Below, piece by piece: positions 17,330-25,082 of a stretch of DNA of 64,000 nucleotides; within the stretch, counting starts at the first letter, position 1, and each line of letters opens with the position of its first letter. Both the position numbers and the translations under genes were made by a program. The stretch lies in NCBI RefSeq assembly GCF_017874625.1, contig NZ_JAGIKZ010000012.1, forward strand, positions 1 to 64,000, written 5' to 3'. Below the pieces are notes generated by a model. It did not search any database and was not told the DNA's origin. It was given only the letters and a program-made list of their open reading frames with translations. This DNA is from Cytobacillus eiseniae (GTDB taxonomy: Bacteria; Bacillota; Bacilli; Bacillales; Cytobacillaceae).

Positions 17330-18286
17330 TTACTTCACTAACCTTTGAACAGGTACTGGCACTCGATTCATCACTCGTTCTACTACTTCTTCCGCTCCTA
17401 TTCCCTCAAATCGCGCTTCAGATTTTAAAATAATACGATGGGCGAAAACTGCCGGAGCCAAATATTGAATATCATCCGGAAGGACATAATCTCTCCCATA
17501 AATGAATGCATAGGCTTGTGCCGCCTTCATTAAGGCAATCGATCCCCTTGGACTAACTCCAAGATATACACTCCCATGTGTCCTCGTTCGATTTGATAGT
17601 TCTACTATGTAACGTTTGATTGTCTCATCGACATGTACATCCTTACACTTCATCTGTAATTCTCTTAATTCCTCTAAATCAATAACAGGTTCTAGTTCTT
17701 CAATCGGGTTTTTCTTCTGAACTCGATTCAATACTTCCATTTCATCGGCCATTTCAGGATAACCCATCTTCATTTTTAATAAAAACCGATCAAGCTGTGC
17801 TTCTGGAAGTGGATATGTTCCTTCATATTCGATTGGATTCTGCGTTGCCATTACAAAGAAAGGTTTTCCTAGATGATGGGTGACTCCATCTATTGTGACA
17901 CTGCTTTCTTCCATTCCTTCTAGCAGGGCAGACTGAGTTTTCGGGGAAGTACGATTAATCTCATCAGCTAAAATTATATTCCCCATAATTGGACCCGGTC
18001 TAAATTGAAATTCCATCTCCTTTGGATTATAAATAGACACGCCTGTCACGTCTGATGGTAATAGGTCTGGTGTAAATTGAATTCTCCTAAAGCTTGCGCC
18101 GACGGATTTCGCTAACGCACGCACCATCATTGTTTTCCCTACACCTGGTACATCTTCTAATAAAACATGCCCCTCTGCTAACAAGGCGATGACGCTTAAT
18201 TCGGCTACATTTCTCTTTCCGATCATTACTTTTTCTATATTTTCCAAGACCCTTTTAATCAATGGGTGGATTTGCTCATGTGTCAT
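17330..18286 (-). CDS. yeaC: MoxR-family AAA+ ATPase (YeaC)
   Basis: 318 aa. Walker A in LLEDVPGVGKTMMVRALA, Walker B in NIILADEINR, the MoxR-typical SPKTQSALLEGMEE, sensor ATQNPIEYEGTYPLPEAQLDRF, and a C-terminal lid domain. The start at 18286 is chosen because AGGAGGG lies 6 bases ahead; an in-frame ATG 66 bases upstream has no such site. First gene of the yeaC-yeaD-yebA operon. MoxR ATPases act as chaperones that insert cofactors or remodel partner complexes, often with a vWA/DUF58 partner as here. Confidence 0.93.
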   Translation of the reverse strand: MTHEQIHPLIKRVLENIEKVMIGKRNVAELSVIALLAEGHVLLEDVPGVGKTMMVRALAKSVGASFRRIQFTPDLLPSDVTGVSIYNPKEMEFQFRPGPIMGNIILADEINRTSPKTQSALLEGMEESSVTIDGVTHHLGKPFFVMATQNPIEYEGTYPLPEAQLDRFLLKMKMGYPEMADEMEVLNRVQKKNPIEELEPVIDLEELRELQMKCKDVHVDETIKRYIVELSNRTRTHGSVYLGVSPRGSIALMKAAQAYAFIYGRDYVLPDDIQYLAPAVFAHRIILKSEARFEGIGAEEVVERVMNRVPVPVQRLVK

Positions 18287-18365
18287 ATAATCCCTCCTGT
18301 TTTCTGCCTTTGTAATTTTAGTTCTATCTTTTAATTCGATATTTTTTGTCAAAATCCTGCGATAA

Positions 18366-18400
18366 TAAAAATCCCTGAAAAGGAAAAACCTCTCAGGGAT
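18366..18400 (-). terminator. terminator after the OmpA-lipoprotein/DUF4064 pair
   Basis: ATCCCTGA (minus 18400-18393) pairs with TCAGGGAT (18378-18371), followed by TTTTATT. Separates the Tad-associated genes from the MoxR operon. Confidence 0.9.
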
Positions 18401-18429
18401 ATGATTACTAGTATGATAGCCTCTACTAT

Positions 18430-18795
18430 TTAGATAAACGTTTTTTCAAATTCCATATTCCCTGCATCCAATTTTCTTAAACCTAATGCACCAGCAATGA
18501 TATAGAGAATGCTTGGCACAAACATAAGAAAAATAGCTACTGGAAAGGATAATACACCCCAAGTAATCATTAATCCTCCATACAATTTATGGTCCATTCG
18601 ATTAACAAGGCAGCTCATAATCAACGCAGCTAATTGAATAACAAAGAATACAAAAGTGATAATTAAAATAACCGAAGCTGGGCCAGGGTCCTCTGCCAAA
18701 AAACCAATAAAACTAAAAAAGAAACCTACTAACGATAATAATATACCTAAAATTCCCCCAACTAGCCCTAATACAAATTCAGCTGTTCTTTTCAT
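18430..18795 (-). CDS. DUF4064-type small membrane protein
   Basis: 121 aa with four hydrophobic segments (LGLVGGILGILLSLVGFFFSF, a Val/Ile/Phe-rich second segment, WGVLSFPVAIFLMF and SILYIIAGALGLRKLD). The glycine-rich start and the final AGALGLRK fit the DUF4064 family of Bacillus membrane proteins of unknown function. It follows the OmpA lipoprotein by 32 bases, in the same direction and ahead of a shared terminator, so the two are probably cotranscribed. Nothing in it suggests catalysis; a scaffold or sensing role in the membrane is possible but unsupported. Confidence 0.75.
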   Translation of the reverse strand: MKRTAEFVLGLVGGILGILLSLVGFFFSFIGFLAEDPGPASVILIITFVFFVIQLAALIMSCLVNRMDHKLYGGLMITWGVLSFPVAIFLMFVPSILYIIAGALGLRKLDAGNMEFEKTFI

Positions 18796-18827
18796 ATTTT
18801 CCTCCAGCCTCTATTTCGAAGATGCTT

Positions 18828-19502
18828 TTACTTTTTCACTAATGGCTCTACAATAATTTCTACACGACGGTTCTGCTCTCTGCCTTCCTCCGTATCATTT
18901 GATGAAATTGACTTAGTTTGCCCGAAGCCCTTCGCTTCTAAATTTACCTTTTCTCCATCCACTGTTTTCTCTAAATAGCTTTGTACTGCTCTTGCTCGCT
19001 CTTCTGATAATGTTTGATTATAATCTGTATTTCCTTGGCTATCTGTATGCCCATGTATCCATACATTTGCTCCCTCATACTCATTTAGGTCATGACTTAA
19101 CTGATCGAGTGTATGAATAACAGATGATTTTAACTCACTTTTGTCAAAGTCGAATAACAGATGGCTCGGTACTTCAATCACAATTTCGTCCTCTTCAACT
19201 GAGACAGTGACACTTGAATCGAAATTTCCTGGTGTAAAGGTTCCTGGGATAAATGTGCCTGGCTCAAACGTTCCCGGTGTGAAGGTTCCCGGAGTAAAGG
19301 TGCCTGGCTCAAATGTACCCGGGGTAAAAGTACCTGGCTTAAATTGCGAATCCCCATCTTCACTTTCTTCAAGAGTTTCTTTTCCTACCTCCTCTGTATT
19401 ACTTGATTGCTCCTCCCCAGACAATTCTTGATTTTTCTCGCTGCAGCCTACTAAAAAAAACACAATACAAATGAGTGAAAAAATTACTTGATACGATTTC
19501 AT
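18828..19502 (-). CDS. OmpA-domain lipoprotein with PGTFx repeats
   Basis: 224 aa. Lipoprotein signal with lipobox FLVGC (Cys20), an acidic linker, then eight perfect five-residue units PGTF(T/E/I), ending PGNFD, at residues 56-95. The C-terminal ~110 residues are an OmpA-type peptidoglycan-binding domain (LLFDFDKSEL, WIHGHTDSQGNTDYNQTLSEERA, NRRVEI). It should tether the membrane to the wall. The PGTFx array is the same motif found in the secreted protein at 22565-23893, four genes upstream, which strongly links this gene to the Tad locus although a terminator and a MITE now lie between. OmpA-type lipoproteins are typical of diderms and uncommon in Bacillus. Confidence 0.85.
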   Translation of the reverse strand: MKSYQVIFSLICIVFFLVGCSEKNQELSGEEQSSNTEEVGKETLEESEDGDSQFKPGTFTPGTFEPGTFTPGTFTPGTFEPGTFIPGTFTPGNFDSSVTVSVEEDEIVIEVPSHLLFDFDKSELKSSVIHTLDQLSHDLNEYEGANVWIHGHTDSQGNTDYNQTLSEERARAVQSYLEKTVDGEKVNLEAKGFGQTKSISSNDTEEGREQNRRVEIIVEPLVKK

Positions 19503-19618
19503 ATGTAGAAAACCACCTTCTTATGAAATTTTATGCATTCAATTATTCCAATTCTTCAATTTTACATTATTTTTCTGATTATATTTTGAAAAATGGGAAA
19601 AATAGGCAAAAGGATTCA

Positions 19619-19930
19619 TAATTAAAGGCTGTTTTCGTAAACATTGTTGCTATTTTACACATAATTGATAAAGGGTGATTTCCACTCCAGATTGCTCCCT
19701 TTCCGTGGGATAGTCCGCTTGAGCCTCCTCGGAGCAATCGCTCCTGCTTAGGTCTCAGCTGTCCCACACATCCCGCAGGACATTGAATATGCTTCTTGAA
19801 TTAACACCGCACGAAGGAAATGCGGATGCATTTTCGAGGAGCCTCACTACCTTCCGCTCCAATCAACCGACTTAATTGGTAAAACATTTGATTCAAAAGC
19901 AACAATCTTTTAGAAAAAAGCCTAATTAAA
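19619..19930. mobile_element. MITE-like element, copy 1, with 8-bp target duplication
   Basis: The element spans 19627-19922 (296 bp): ends GGCTGTTTTC and GAAAAAAGCC are inverted, the inverted arms continue through CATTGTTGC / GCAACAATC, and TAATTAAA is duplicated directly outside (19619-19626 and 19923-19930). No coding capacity. The GC-rich middle (CTCCCTTTCCG, GAGCCTCCTCGGAGCAATCG, CACATCCCGCAGGA, CCTTCCGCTCCAATCAACCG) is shared with the copy at 44677-44920 and resembles a repeat common in Bacillaceae genomes. This copy has about 52 extra bases around 19780-19835. Mobilised presumably by a transposase elsewhere. Confidence 0.85.
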
Positions 19931-20060
19931 TATACGACAAGCATTCTATTTCTTTCATTTCAAAGAGTTGAAATGACTTACACAAGAAAACATTACTAGT
20001 AGGAGTTCTAGCAGCAGTAACGACTTCATCGTTTATAATTTTTAGTGCCTTTCAGCCAAT

Positions 20061-20096
20061 CTAAAAAAACCATTCCTCCCTTTATAAGAATGGTTT
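20061..20096 (-). terminator. terminator of the Tad/PGTF operon
   Basis: AAACCATTC (minus 20096-20088) pairs with GAATGGTTT (20075-20067), followed by a T-run. It closes the gene block 32359-20138. The stretch 19931-20060 before it holds nothing I can support. Confidence 0.9.
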
Positions 20097-20137
20097 TATA
20101 CTTACTATTCTAGTTAGGCATTTTCCAGCTCTTTGTA

Positions 20138-20944
20138 TCATTTAGCCTTTGGGTTGCGTATCAATGAAATCATCTCATCTGCATTTTCCATTTCATCGAT
20201 AGTTTTCTCTTTACTCACCATTTCCTGTAGATCATACATATCTTTCGCTGTTGGAGAAGAGCTATTTAGCATATAGGAGACATTTTTCTTAAACCATAGA
20301 TAATCAAATAGGATAGAAGGCTTTTTCCAAACTTCCCTTCCTAAATAGGCAAGGAGTTCTTTTCTATCTACTTCAGTATCTAGTTGAACTTGATTTTGCC
20401 GAACTGCAGCCCGAACCATTTTAACAACATAGTTTCTCACTTCTTGTTGGATTGATTCGTTAACCATTTCTGTTTTATTTGCGTGATCAATTAATTCAGT
20501 CCCTTTATCCACACACTCAAAAATTAAATCCTGGTCTTTATTGATTTTCCTAGAAGCTTCTATTATATTATCTAGCTTAATTAATCCTTCTTGCGAAATG
20601 AATTTGTTGATTTTTCTTTTTATAGAGGTTAACCTTTGCTCCAATTTCCGATAATTCCTTGCCGTTGGTTCCTTTACCCATTTCCCACCTGTTCGAATTA
20701 GCGTATTTCCTGCCGTTTGATATACCTTGACAATTAGAATCGCTCTTCTCACTTGTTCGAAAGGTGGCACACCCCCATTCTCTTGAATGAATAAATCATG
20801 AAGTGATGGATAGTAATGCACAACATAGTAGTTAATATCTTCATACATTAATTTAGATGGCAAACAATCTAATTTTTCATTTGAATGATTGTATTTTTCT
20901 GCTACCTGCTTAATATGATCTGGCAAAACAGAATATGTAAGCAT
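20138..20944 (-). CDS. Tad-locus soluble protein, paralog B
   Basis: 268 aa, no signal peptide or membrane segment. Its first 91 residues align without gaps to the gene at 21722-22507: DHIK/EHIK at 9-12, PSK at 29-31, YY at 39-40, ENGGVP/EDGGVP at 55-60, QVRR/QVQR at 64-67, and GxKWVK at 86-91. The rest is helical and charged. I do not recognise the family. With its paralog it flanks a polytopic membrane protein, all in one operon downstream of the secreted PGTF-repeat protein, so a cytoplasmic chaperone, adaptor or regulatory role for that export or assembly system is plausible but unproven. Start ATG at 20944 has GGCGGTG 4-5 bases upstream. Confidence 0.75.
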   Translation of the reverse strand: MLTYSVLPDHIKQVAEKYNHSNEKLDCLPSKLMYEDINYYVVHYYPSLHDLFIQENGGVPPFEQVRRAILIVKVYQTAGNTLIRTGGKWVKEPTARNYRKLEQRLTSIKRKINKFISQEGLIKLDNIIEASRKINKDQDLIFECVDKGTELIDHANKTEMVNESIQQEVRNYVVKMVRAAVRQNQVQLDTEVDRKELLAYLGREVWKKPSILFDYLWFKKNVSYMLNSSSPTAKDMYDLQEMVSKEKTIDEMENADEMISLIRNPKAK

Positions 20945-20984
20945 TTTTCACCGCCTTACCATAACAAGAATTGCTTGAAACGAG

Positions 20985-21710
20985 TTAACTATATTGCTCT
21001 AATTGTTTCATATACTCTTCCTCATGAATCACATCAGCTTCCCCATTCCAATTCAAGTATTGCTTCGTCATCGTAAAAATAAATAATGGAAGGAAGAGCA
21101 TATTGAAAACCATGATTACCCAGTTCGTTATTGCCATTTGACCTGTAAAGACAATCGCTAAAAATGAAAGCGCATAGGTCACAACAAAGTCAACCGCTGC
21201 AAATAGCAGGAGAAATCCGCATATAACGAGAAAGTTCTCTTTTCCAAATAAAACAGATTTCTTTATGACCATTTTAAAGGACTCATCCTCGATTACTTTT
21301 ACAAATGGAATTCCCAGCAAAAAAATAAGTAAAATAATCCCTGGGACGATTAACAATAGAAAGCCAATTGACGTAAAAATCGAGACAGGAATACTAATTA
21401 AATACACAAAAAATGCATACTTTACTGTATCAATATAAAGTTTTCCTGTTTTCACTTTCTTCATTTTTATGTCCTGGGCAGCCATACTAATTATTGGAAT
21501 GAGCATAATGAATACACTCATTAACATAAAGACACTCTGAAAAAAACTCGGCCAAAGCGGAATATTAAAATAATAAAATGGCATTGAGATATAGTTAACG
21601 AGAATCGTATAAAGGATCTGAATAGGCAAAAAGATCGTTATGCCAATAAGAAGGACTCGAAGAATATTTCTTTTATATAATCCAAAGGCATCTTTTACAG
21701 ACGAAAACAT
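20985..21710 (-). CDS. polytopic membrane protein in the Tad locus
   Basis: 241 aa with about six membrane segments, beginning FSSVKDAFGLYKRNILRVLLIGI and containing IPVSIFTSIGFLLLIVPGIILLIFLLGIPFV and FGKENFLVICGFLLLFAAVDFV. The pattern resembles the membrane domains of DUF975/glycerophosphodiester-phosphodiesterase-type proteins, without catalytic residues. It lies between the two paralogous soluble proteins, 11 bases after one and 40 bases before the other. GGAGGGAACCAT precedes the ATG at 21710. It may anchor the paralogs at the membrane; function unknown. Confidence 0.75.
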   Translation of the reverse strand: MFSSVKDAFGLYKRNILRVLLIGITIFLPIQILYTILVNYISMPFYYFNIPLWPSFFQSVFMLMSVFIMLIPIISMAAQDIKMKKVKTGKLYIDTVKYAFFVYLISIPVSIFTSIGFLLLIVPGIILLIFLLGIPFVKVIEDESFKMVIKKSVLFGKENFLVICGFLLLFAAVDFVVTYALSFLAIVFTGQMAITNWVIMVFNMLFLPLFIFTMTKQYLNWNGEADVIHEEEYMKQLEQYS

Positions 21711-21721
21711 ATGGTTCCCTC

Positions 21722-22507
21722 CTATCTTGGGTTACGAAGCTTTTCCCATACTGCTTTTGCATTTTCATGCTGCTCAAGTGGAAGGTCATCCCCAAGCACC
21801 ATTTTCCCTAGCTCTTCTGCTTCCTTCCTATTTTCTGGTGTATTTTTCATCATATTTTTTTGATAGGGCATTAATTTCAAATATTGTCCGAGGCCAATTG
21901 ACCAGCGTTTGGATGAAACGTACTTCCACACAATCTCTCGTTCATTCTCCGTTCTTAACTGAATCTCATTCTGTTTGTATGCGGCACGAGTCATCTCAAC
22001 AATGCATTTTCTCATCTCGATTTGATCTTGCTCTGTGGCAAGCTCCTCTGCATTCGTTCGGTCCCAAATTGCTTTTGCTCTTTTGACAGATTGATCAATT
22101 ATTGTTTGATTTTCAAGAATCGTATCCGCGGTCATTAGATATGTTTCATAGGCATTAGCTAGGTCTACTGGCAATTTGTCTTTTAAATCATGTAAGATAC
22201 TTTTCAGTTTCTCATATTTGCCCTTTTTACCTGATTTCACCCATTTATTACCGATATGTATGATTGTCTCGATTGATGTATTGTAGCTATTAAATATAAG
22301 CGCTTCTCTTTGCACTTGATGAAAACGAGGAACCCCCCCATCTTCTCTCATAATTAGCTGCTCTGCCGCAGGGGCAAATGCAAAGTAATAGTACAGTTCC
22401 CCGTCAATTTGAAATTTCGATGGAAAAACATCTGGTTTTTCACTAGTCTTATAAAATGATTGTAATGATGCTTTAATATGCTCTGGAATATTATCCATTC
22501 TAATCAT
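21722..22507 (-). CDS. Tad-locus soluble protein, paralog A
   Basis: 261 aa, soluble and helical, paralogous to 20138-20944 (gap-free alignment over the first 91 residues, including EDGGVP at 55-60 and GNKWVK at 86-91). The start at 22507 is supported both by GGAGG nine bases upstream and by that alignment; a longer frame to 22558 would run through the hairpin at 22525-22551. Contains a charged central helical part and a short C-terminal tail ending KLRNPR, which matches the LIRNPKAK end of the paralog. No known domain is seen. Second gene after the PGTF-repeat protein. Confidence 0.75.
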   Translation of the reverse strand: MIRMDNIPEHIKASLQSFYKTSEKPDVFPSKFQIDGELYYYFAFAPAAEQLIMREDGGVPRFHQVQREALIFNSYNTSIETIIHIGNKWVKSGKKGKYEKLKSILHDLKDKLPVDLANAYETYLMTADTILENQTIIDQSVKRAKAIWDRTNAEELATEQDQIEMRKCIVEMTRAAYKQNEIQLRTENEREIVWKYVSSKRWSIGLGQYLKLMPYQKNMMKNTPENRKEAEELGKMVLGDDLPLEQHENAKAVWEKLRNPR

Positions 22508-22524
22508 GTATTCAAACCTCCATG

Positions 22525-22551
22525 AAAGGCCCCTTATCAATAGGGGCCTTT
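22525..22551. terminator. GC-rich hairpin between the PGTF gene and paralog A
   Basis: AAAGGCCCC (22525-22533) pairs with GGGGCCTTT (22543-22551). The T-run is weak on the minus strand (CTTTC), so it may only attenuate transcription into the downstream genes or protect the upstream mRNA end. Confidence 0.6.
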
Positions 22552-22564
22552 TATACACTTTCTT

Positions 22565-23893
22565 TTATCCGAACCAGCCTGCTACTTTTTTAAATCCAGA
22601 TTTAACAGCATCAATGCCGCCTTTAACAGTATCACCAACTACTTTCGCTGCCTTCTTAATTCCGTCACCGACTTTCTTAGCCGCTTTCACAATCGTATCC
22701 TTATGCTTAACTACCATTGCGCCAGTCCATAACAGTCCACCAACAACGGCAACACCTGCAGCGACTGGGGCACCAACTCCAGTTGCGGATAAAACAACGG
22801 CTCCTGACATTAATGTTTCACCAAGGCTAGCAAAGCCATCCACATTGTTGCCATTAGCAAAGTTCATAATTGTTTCTGCCCCTGATATCCCTGTACTGAT
22901 CGCTGCCATCCAAGGTGCTGCTTTACCCGCAATACCAGTCCCCATATCAAAGGATTTTGTTGCATTTGATATAAAAGAACCAGCATTTGAAGCTGCACCA
23001 CTAAAGCTTCCTCCAGTAGTTGCTGCACTCCAAGCATTTTTAATATCTGTCCAGGAATTAAAAAATTCACCTAAATGCTTTGCATGATCAACACCTGACC
23101 AGACATCTAACCCTAGATTGCCAATACCACTTAAAAGTGAATCATCTTTAAACATATCGCCTAATTGATTCTTTACAATACTTTGAGACAAATTAGAATG
23201 GAAATCCTGTCCATACTTATCCCAATCAATATCTACTAATGTATGTTTGTCTAGCCCTTCAATTGCTGGAAAAACCAGGCTATCTGTAATAAATTTAATT
23301 GTATTATAATTTGGGTCATCTTCAAATGGGAATCTTGGAGATTCGCTATCTTTCGGGTTCCCTTGATCGATCCCATTCGGATCAAAATTCCCAGGGTTTC
23401 CATTTGGATGCTCAACATTGCCAGGAAGGTCTATACCAGGTGGATTAAATGGTGATGGATTGTAGTTTCCATCACTTCCCTCCCCAGGGTTAGTTGATGG
23501 ACCGCCATCTGTGAAATTTCCAGGAGTAGTTGTACCAGGTGTAAATTGACCTTGACTCGTTTCTCCTTGATTAAATTCTCCAGGAGCAAACTGGCCTGGG
23601 GTAAATTGTCCAGGGGCAAAGTCACCAGGAGAGAATTCTCCAGGAGCAAACGTACCCGGAGTAAAGGTTCCAGGGGCAAATGTCCCTGGCGTAAAGGTTC
23701 CAGGGGTGAAATTCCCTGGAGAAAAGGATCCAGTTGAAAATGTTCCAGAATTAAAGTTCCCCGGTGTAAAGTTCCCAGTTTGAAAATTCCCTGCTGCTAA
23801 GGAAACAACAGGCAAGAAACTCATTACAACAATAAAGGCTGCCATAAATCCAGCAGCAATTCTTCTAAGAAATAATTTGCTCCTTTTTCTCAT
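22565..23893 (-). CDS. secreted protein with 19 GxFxP pentapeptides and a cationic C-terminus
   Basis: 442 aa. A Sec signal peptide (RRIAAGFMAAFIVVMSFLPVV, cut near SLAAG) is followed by 19 consecutive five-residue units of the type G-x-F-x-P (residues 35-129: GNFQT, GNFTP, GTFTP, GTFAP, GEFSP, ...), a Gly/Pro/Asn linker to about 190, a folded segment, a Gly/Ala-rich hydrophobic region (about 330-395), and a Lys-rich amphipathic tail with VGDGIKKAAKVVG, DAVKSGFKKVAGWFG. The tail resembles membrane-active helices. The pentapeptide array is shared only with the OmpA lipoprotein at 18828-19502. I do not know a named family. Position after the TadE/F genes suggests a Tad-associated surface or matrix component. 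Confidence 0.8.
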   Translation of the reverse strand: MRKRSKLFLRRIAAGFMAAFIVVMSFLPVVSLAAGNFQTGNFTPGNFNSGTFSTGSFSPGNFTPGTFTPGTFAPGTFTPGTFAPGEFSPGDFAPGQFTPGQFAPGEFNQGETSQGQFTPGTTTPGNFTDGGPSTNPGEGSDGNYNPSPFNPPGIDLPGNVEHPNGNPGNFDPNGIDQGNPKDSESPRFPFEDDPNYNTIKFITDSLVFPAIEGLDKHTLVDIDWDKYGQDFHSNLSQSIVKNQLGDMFKDDSLLSGIGNLGLDVWSGVDHAKHLGEFFNSWTDIKNAWSAATTGGSFSGAASNAGSFISNATKSFDMGTGIAGKAAPWMAAISTGISGAETIMNFANGNNVDGFASLGETLMSGAVVLSATGVGAPVAAGVAVVGGLLWTGAMVVKHKDTIVKAAKKVGDGIKKAAKVVGDTVKGGIDAVKSGFKKVAGWFG

Positions 23894-23980
23894 CTAATCC
23901 ATTTACTCCTTTCCTATTAGAAATGAGGAAGCACCTTGTTTATCGCCTACGCATTTTAAATAGTCTCGACTACTCATTTC

Positions 23981-24634
23981 TTACCAACCAGACTGCTCAA
24001 TAAATGAAATAACCGGCCCAATTCCCCTCTGTGGGATATCACTATCACTGCCAAAGGTGATTCCATTATGATTAACAGCCTCGAACTCTGACTTTGCAAT
24101 GACTTCAATACGATTTTCTCCATGAAGAAAATTCCATTCATAGTCTGTTTCTTTGCCATAATTCTCAGCAATAATATGTTGAACAATAGGAGAAATGGAC
24201 ATTTTAGCGGAATTTAATGCAGCAGTTATTTTACTAGGCAGATCTTCATCATCGGGGATTTCACTTGATAGCACCTGATTCACTGCCTGAATGTAAGCTT
24301 CATTACTAGAGATGCCTGGGCTAGACGCATAAATGGCACTTTCCATAGCAAGAACCTTATCTAGTAGCGGCTCGTATTCTATGATTTCATTCCCATCTTC
24401 ATCTATCCCAATGACAACCTTTTTTTCATGTGTATTCACAACATTGTCGACTTTCTCATATACAATGCCTGTTGCCGCTAAGCTAGCATGCTCTGCTGCG
24501 ATTGAAGCCTGTTCTTTTTTTGTAAATACCATTGCGACGTTTAGCACGATTATTAGCATGATTCCGACTATTGCAAAGCTAAAAATGGTTAGGATAACCC
24601 CACTGCCACGTTCATTCTTTATATATTTCTTCAT
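23981..24634 (-). CDS. TadF-like minor pseudopilin
   Basis: 217 aa. Begins MKKYIKNERGSGVILTIFSFAIVGIMLIIVLNVAMVF: a short basic leader, a Gly-Ser-Gly and one long hydrophobic helix, the layout of Tad minor pseudopilins (TadE/TadF/TadG group). An extracellular domain of about 170 residues follows, with an acidic insertion (GIDEDGNEIIEYE). The start at 24634 overlaps the stop of the TadE gene by four bases (ATGA), which decides it over a longer frame to 24691. Probably a minor tip or assembly component of the pilus. Confidence 0.78.
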   Translation of the reverse strand: MKKYIKNERGSGVILTIFSFAIVGIMLIIVLNVAMVFTKKEQASIAAEHASLAATGIVYEKVDNVVNTHEKKVVIGIDEDGNEIIEYEPLLDKVLAMESAIYASSPGISSNEAYIQAVNQVLSSEIPDDEDLPSKITAALNSAKMSISPIVQHIIAENYGKETDYEWNFLHGENRIEVIAKSEFEAVNHNGITFGSDSDIPQRGIGPVISFIEQSGW

Positions 24635-25026
24635 TTTAATACCCTGCCAGTTGCCGAATGAGTCAGCTGCATAGACGCTACTTTCCGCCATTCTTTCGGA
24701 ACAAAAACTAGCCCATGCGTTAATTTAACTTCTGCAACAAATTCTTTACTTCCTGGATGTGGTGGAATATCAAAATCATCAAACGTCATAATGTCACTAT
24801 GGCCAATCGCTGTTTTAGCAGCATCTCTTGCTTCATCTATCCTTTCGGTGATGGCATAAATTTTTGCTGCTTCATTTACTGCGGATTGCGCCTGCATAAT
24901 TGTCATTCCAGAGGCTACTGCCTGCCAAAGGAGGAGGAAGAAAAAAAGGTAATAAGGCAAAACCATTAAAAACTCTAAAGTAAAGGACCCTTTTTCTTCT
25001 CGTATTCTCTCTTTTATCTGGAACAT
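24631..25026 (-). CDS. tadE: TadE-family pseudopilin
   Basis: 131 aa. Begins MFQIKERIREEKGSFTLEFLMVLPYYLFFFLLLWQA: the KGS-x-TLEF motif has the Glu five residues after the predicted processing Gly, diagnostic of TadE and of type IV pilin-like prepilins, followed by one membrane helix and VNEAAKIYA, typical of TadE. It would be processed by a prepilin peptidase (none in this window) and build part of the Tad pilus. Coupled to the TadF-like gene downstream. Confidence 0.88.
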   Translation of the reverse strand: MFQIKERIREEKGSFTLEFLMVLPYYLFFFLLLWQAVASGMTIMQAQSAVNEAAKIYAITERIDEARDAAKTAIGHSDIMTFDDFDIPPHPGSKEFVAEVKLTHGLVFVPKEWRKVASMQLTHSATGRVLK

Positions 25027-25082
25027 CTGATCGACCCCTTATTACTAGAGTGATACGATTGTAAAAAATGAAAGCGATCACT

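Noticed and set aside
19579-19767. 62-codon minus-strand frame
   Set aside because: Covers the MITE; similar frame appears in copy 2 at 44704-44922.
19980-20060. Signal-peptide-like translation KTLLVGVLAAVTTSS on the plus strand
   Set aside because: No start codon in frame and stops after about 25 codons; perhaps a gene scrap but not supportable.
22506-23087. Plus-strand frame of 193 codons
   Set aside because: Antisense to the PGTF-repeat protein; product is Ala/Pro low complexity.
23500-23790. 15-bp periodic DNA that might suggest a CRISPR-like array
   Set aside because: The period is the coding of GxFxP pentapeptides in an intact secreted protein; there are no spacers.
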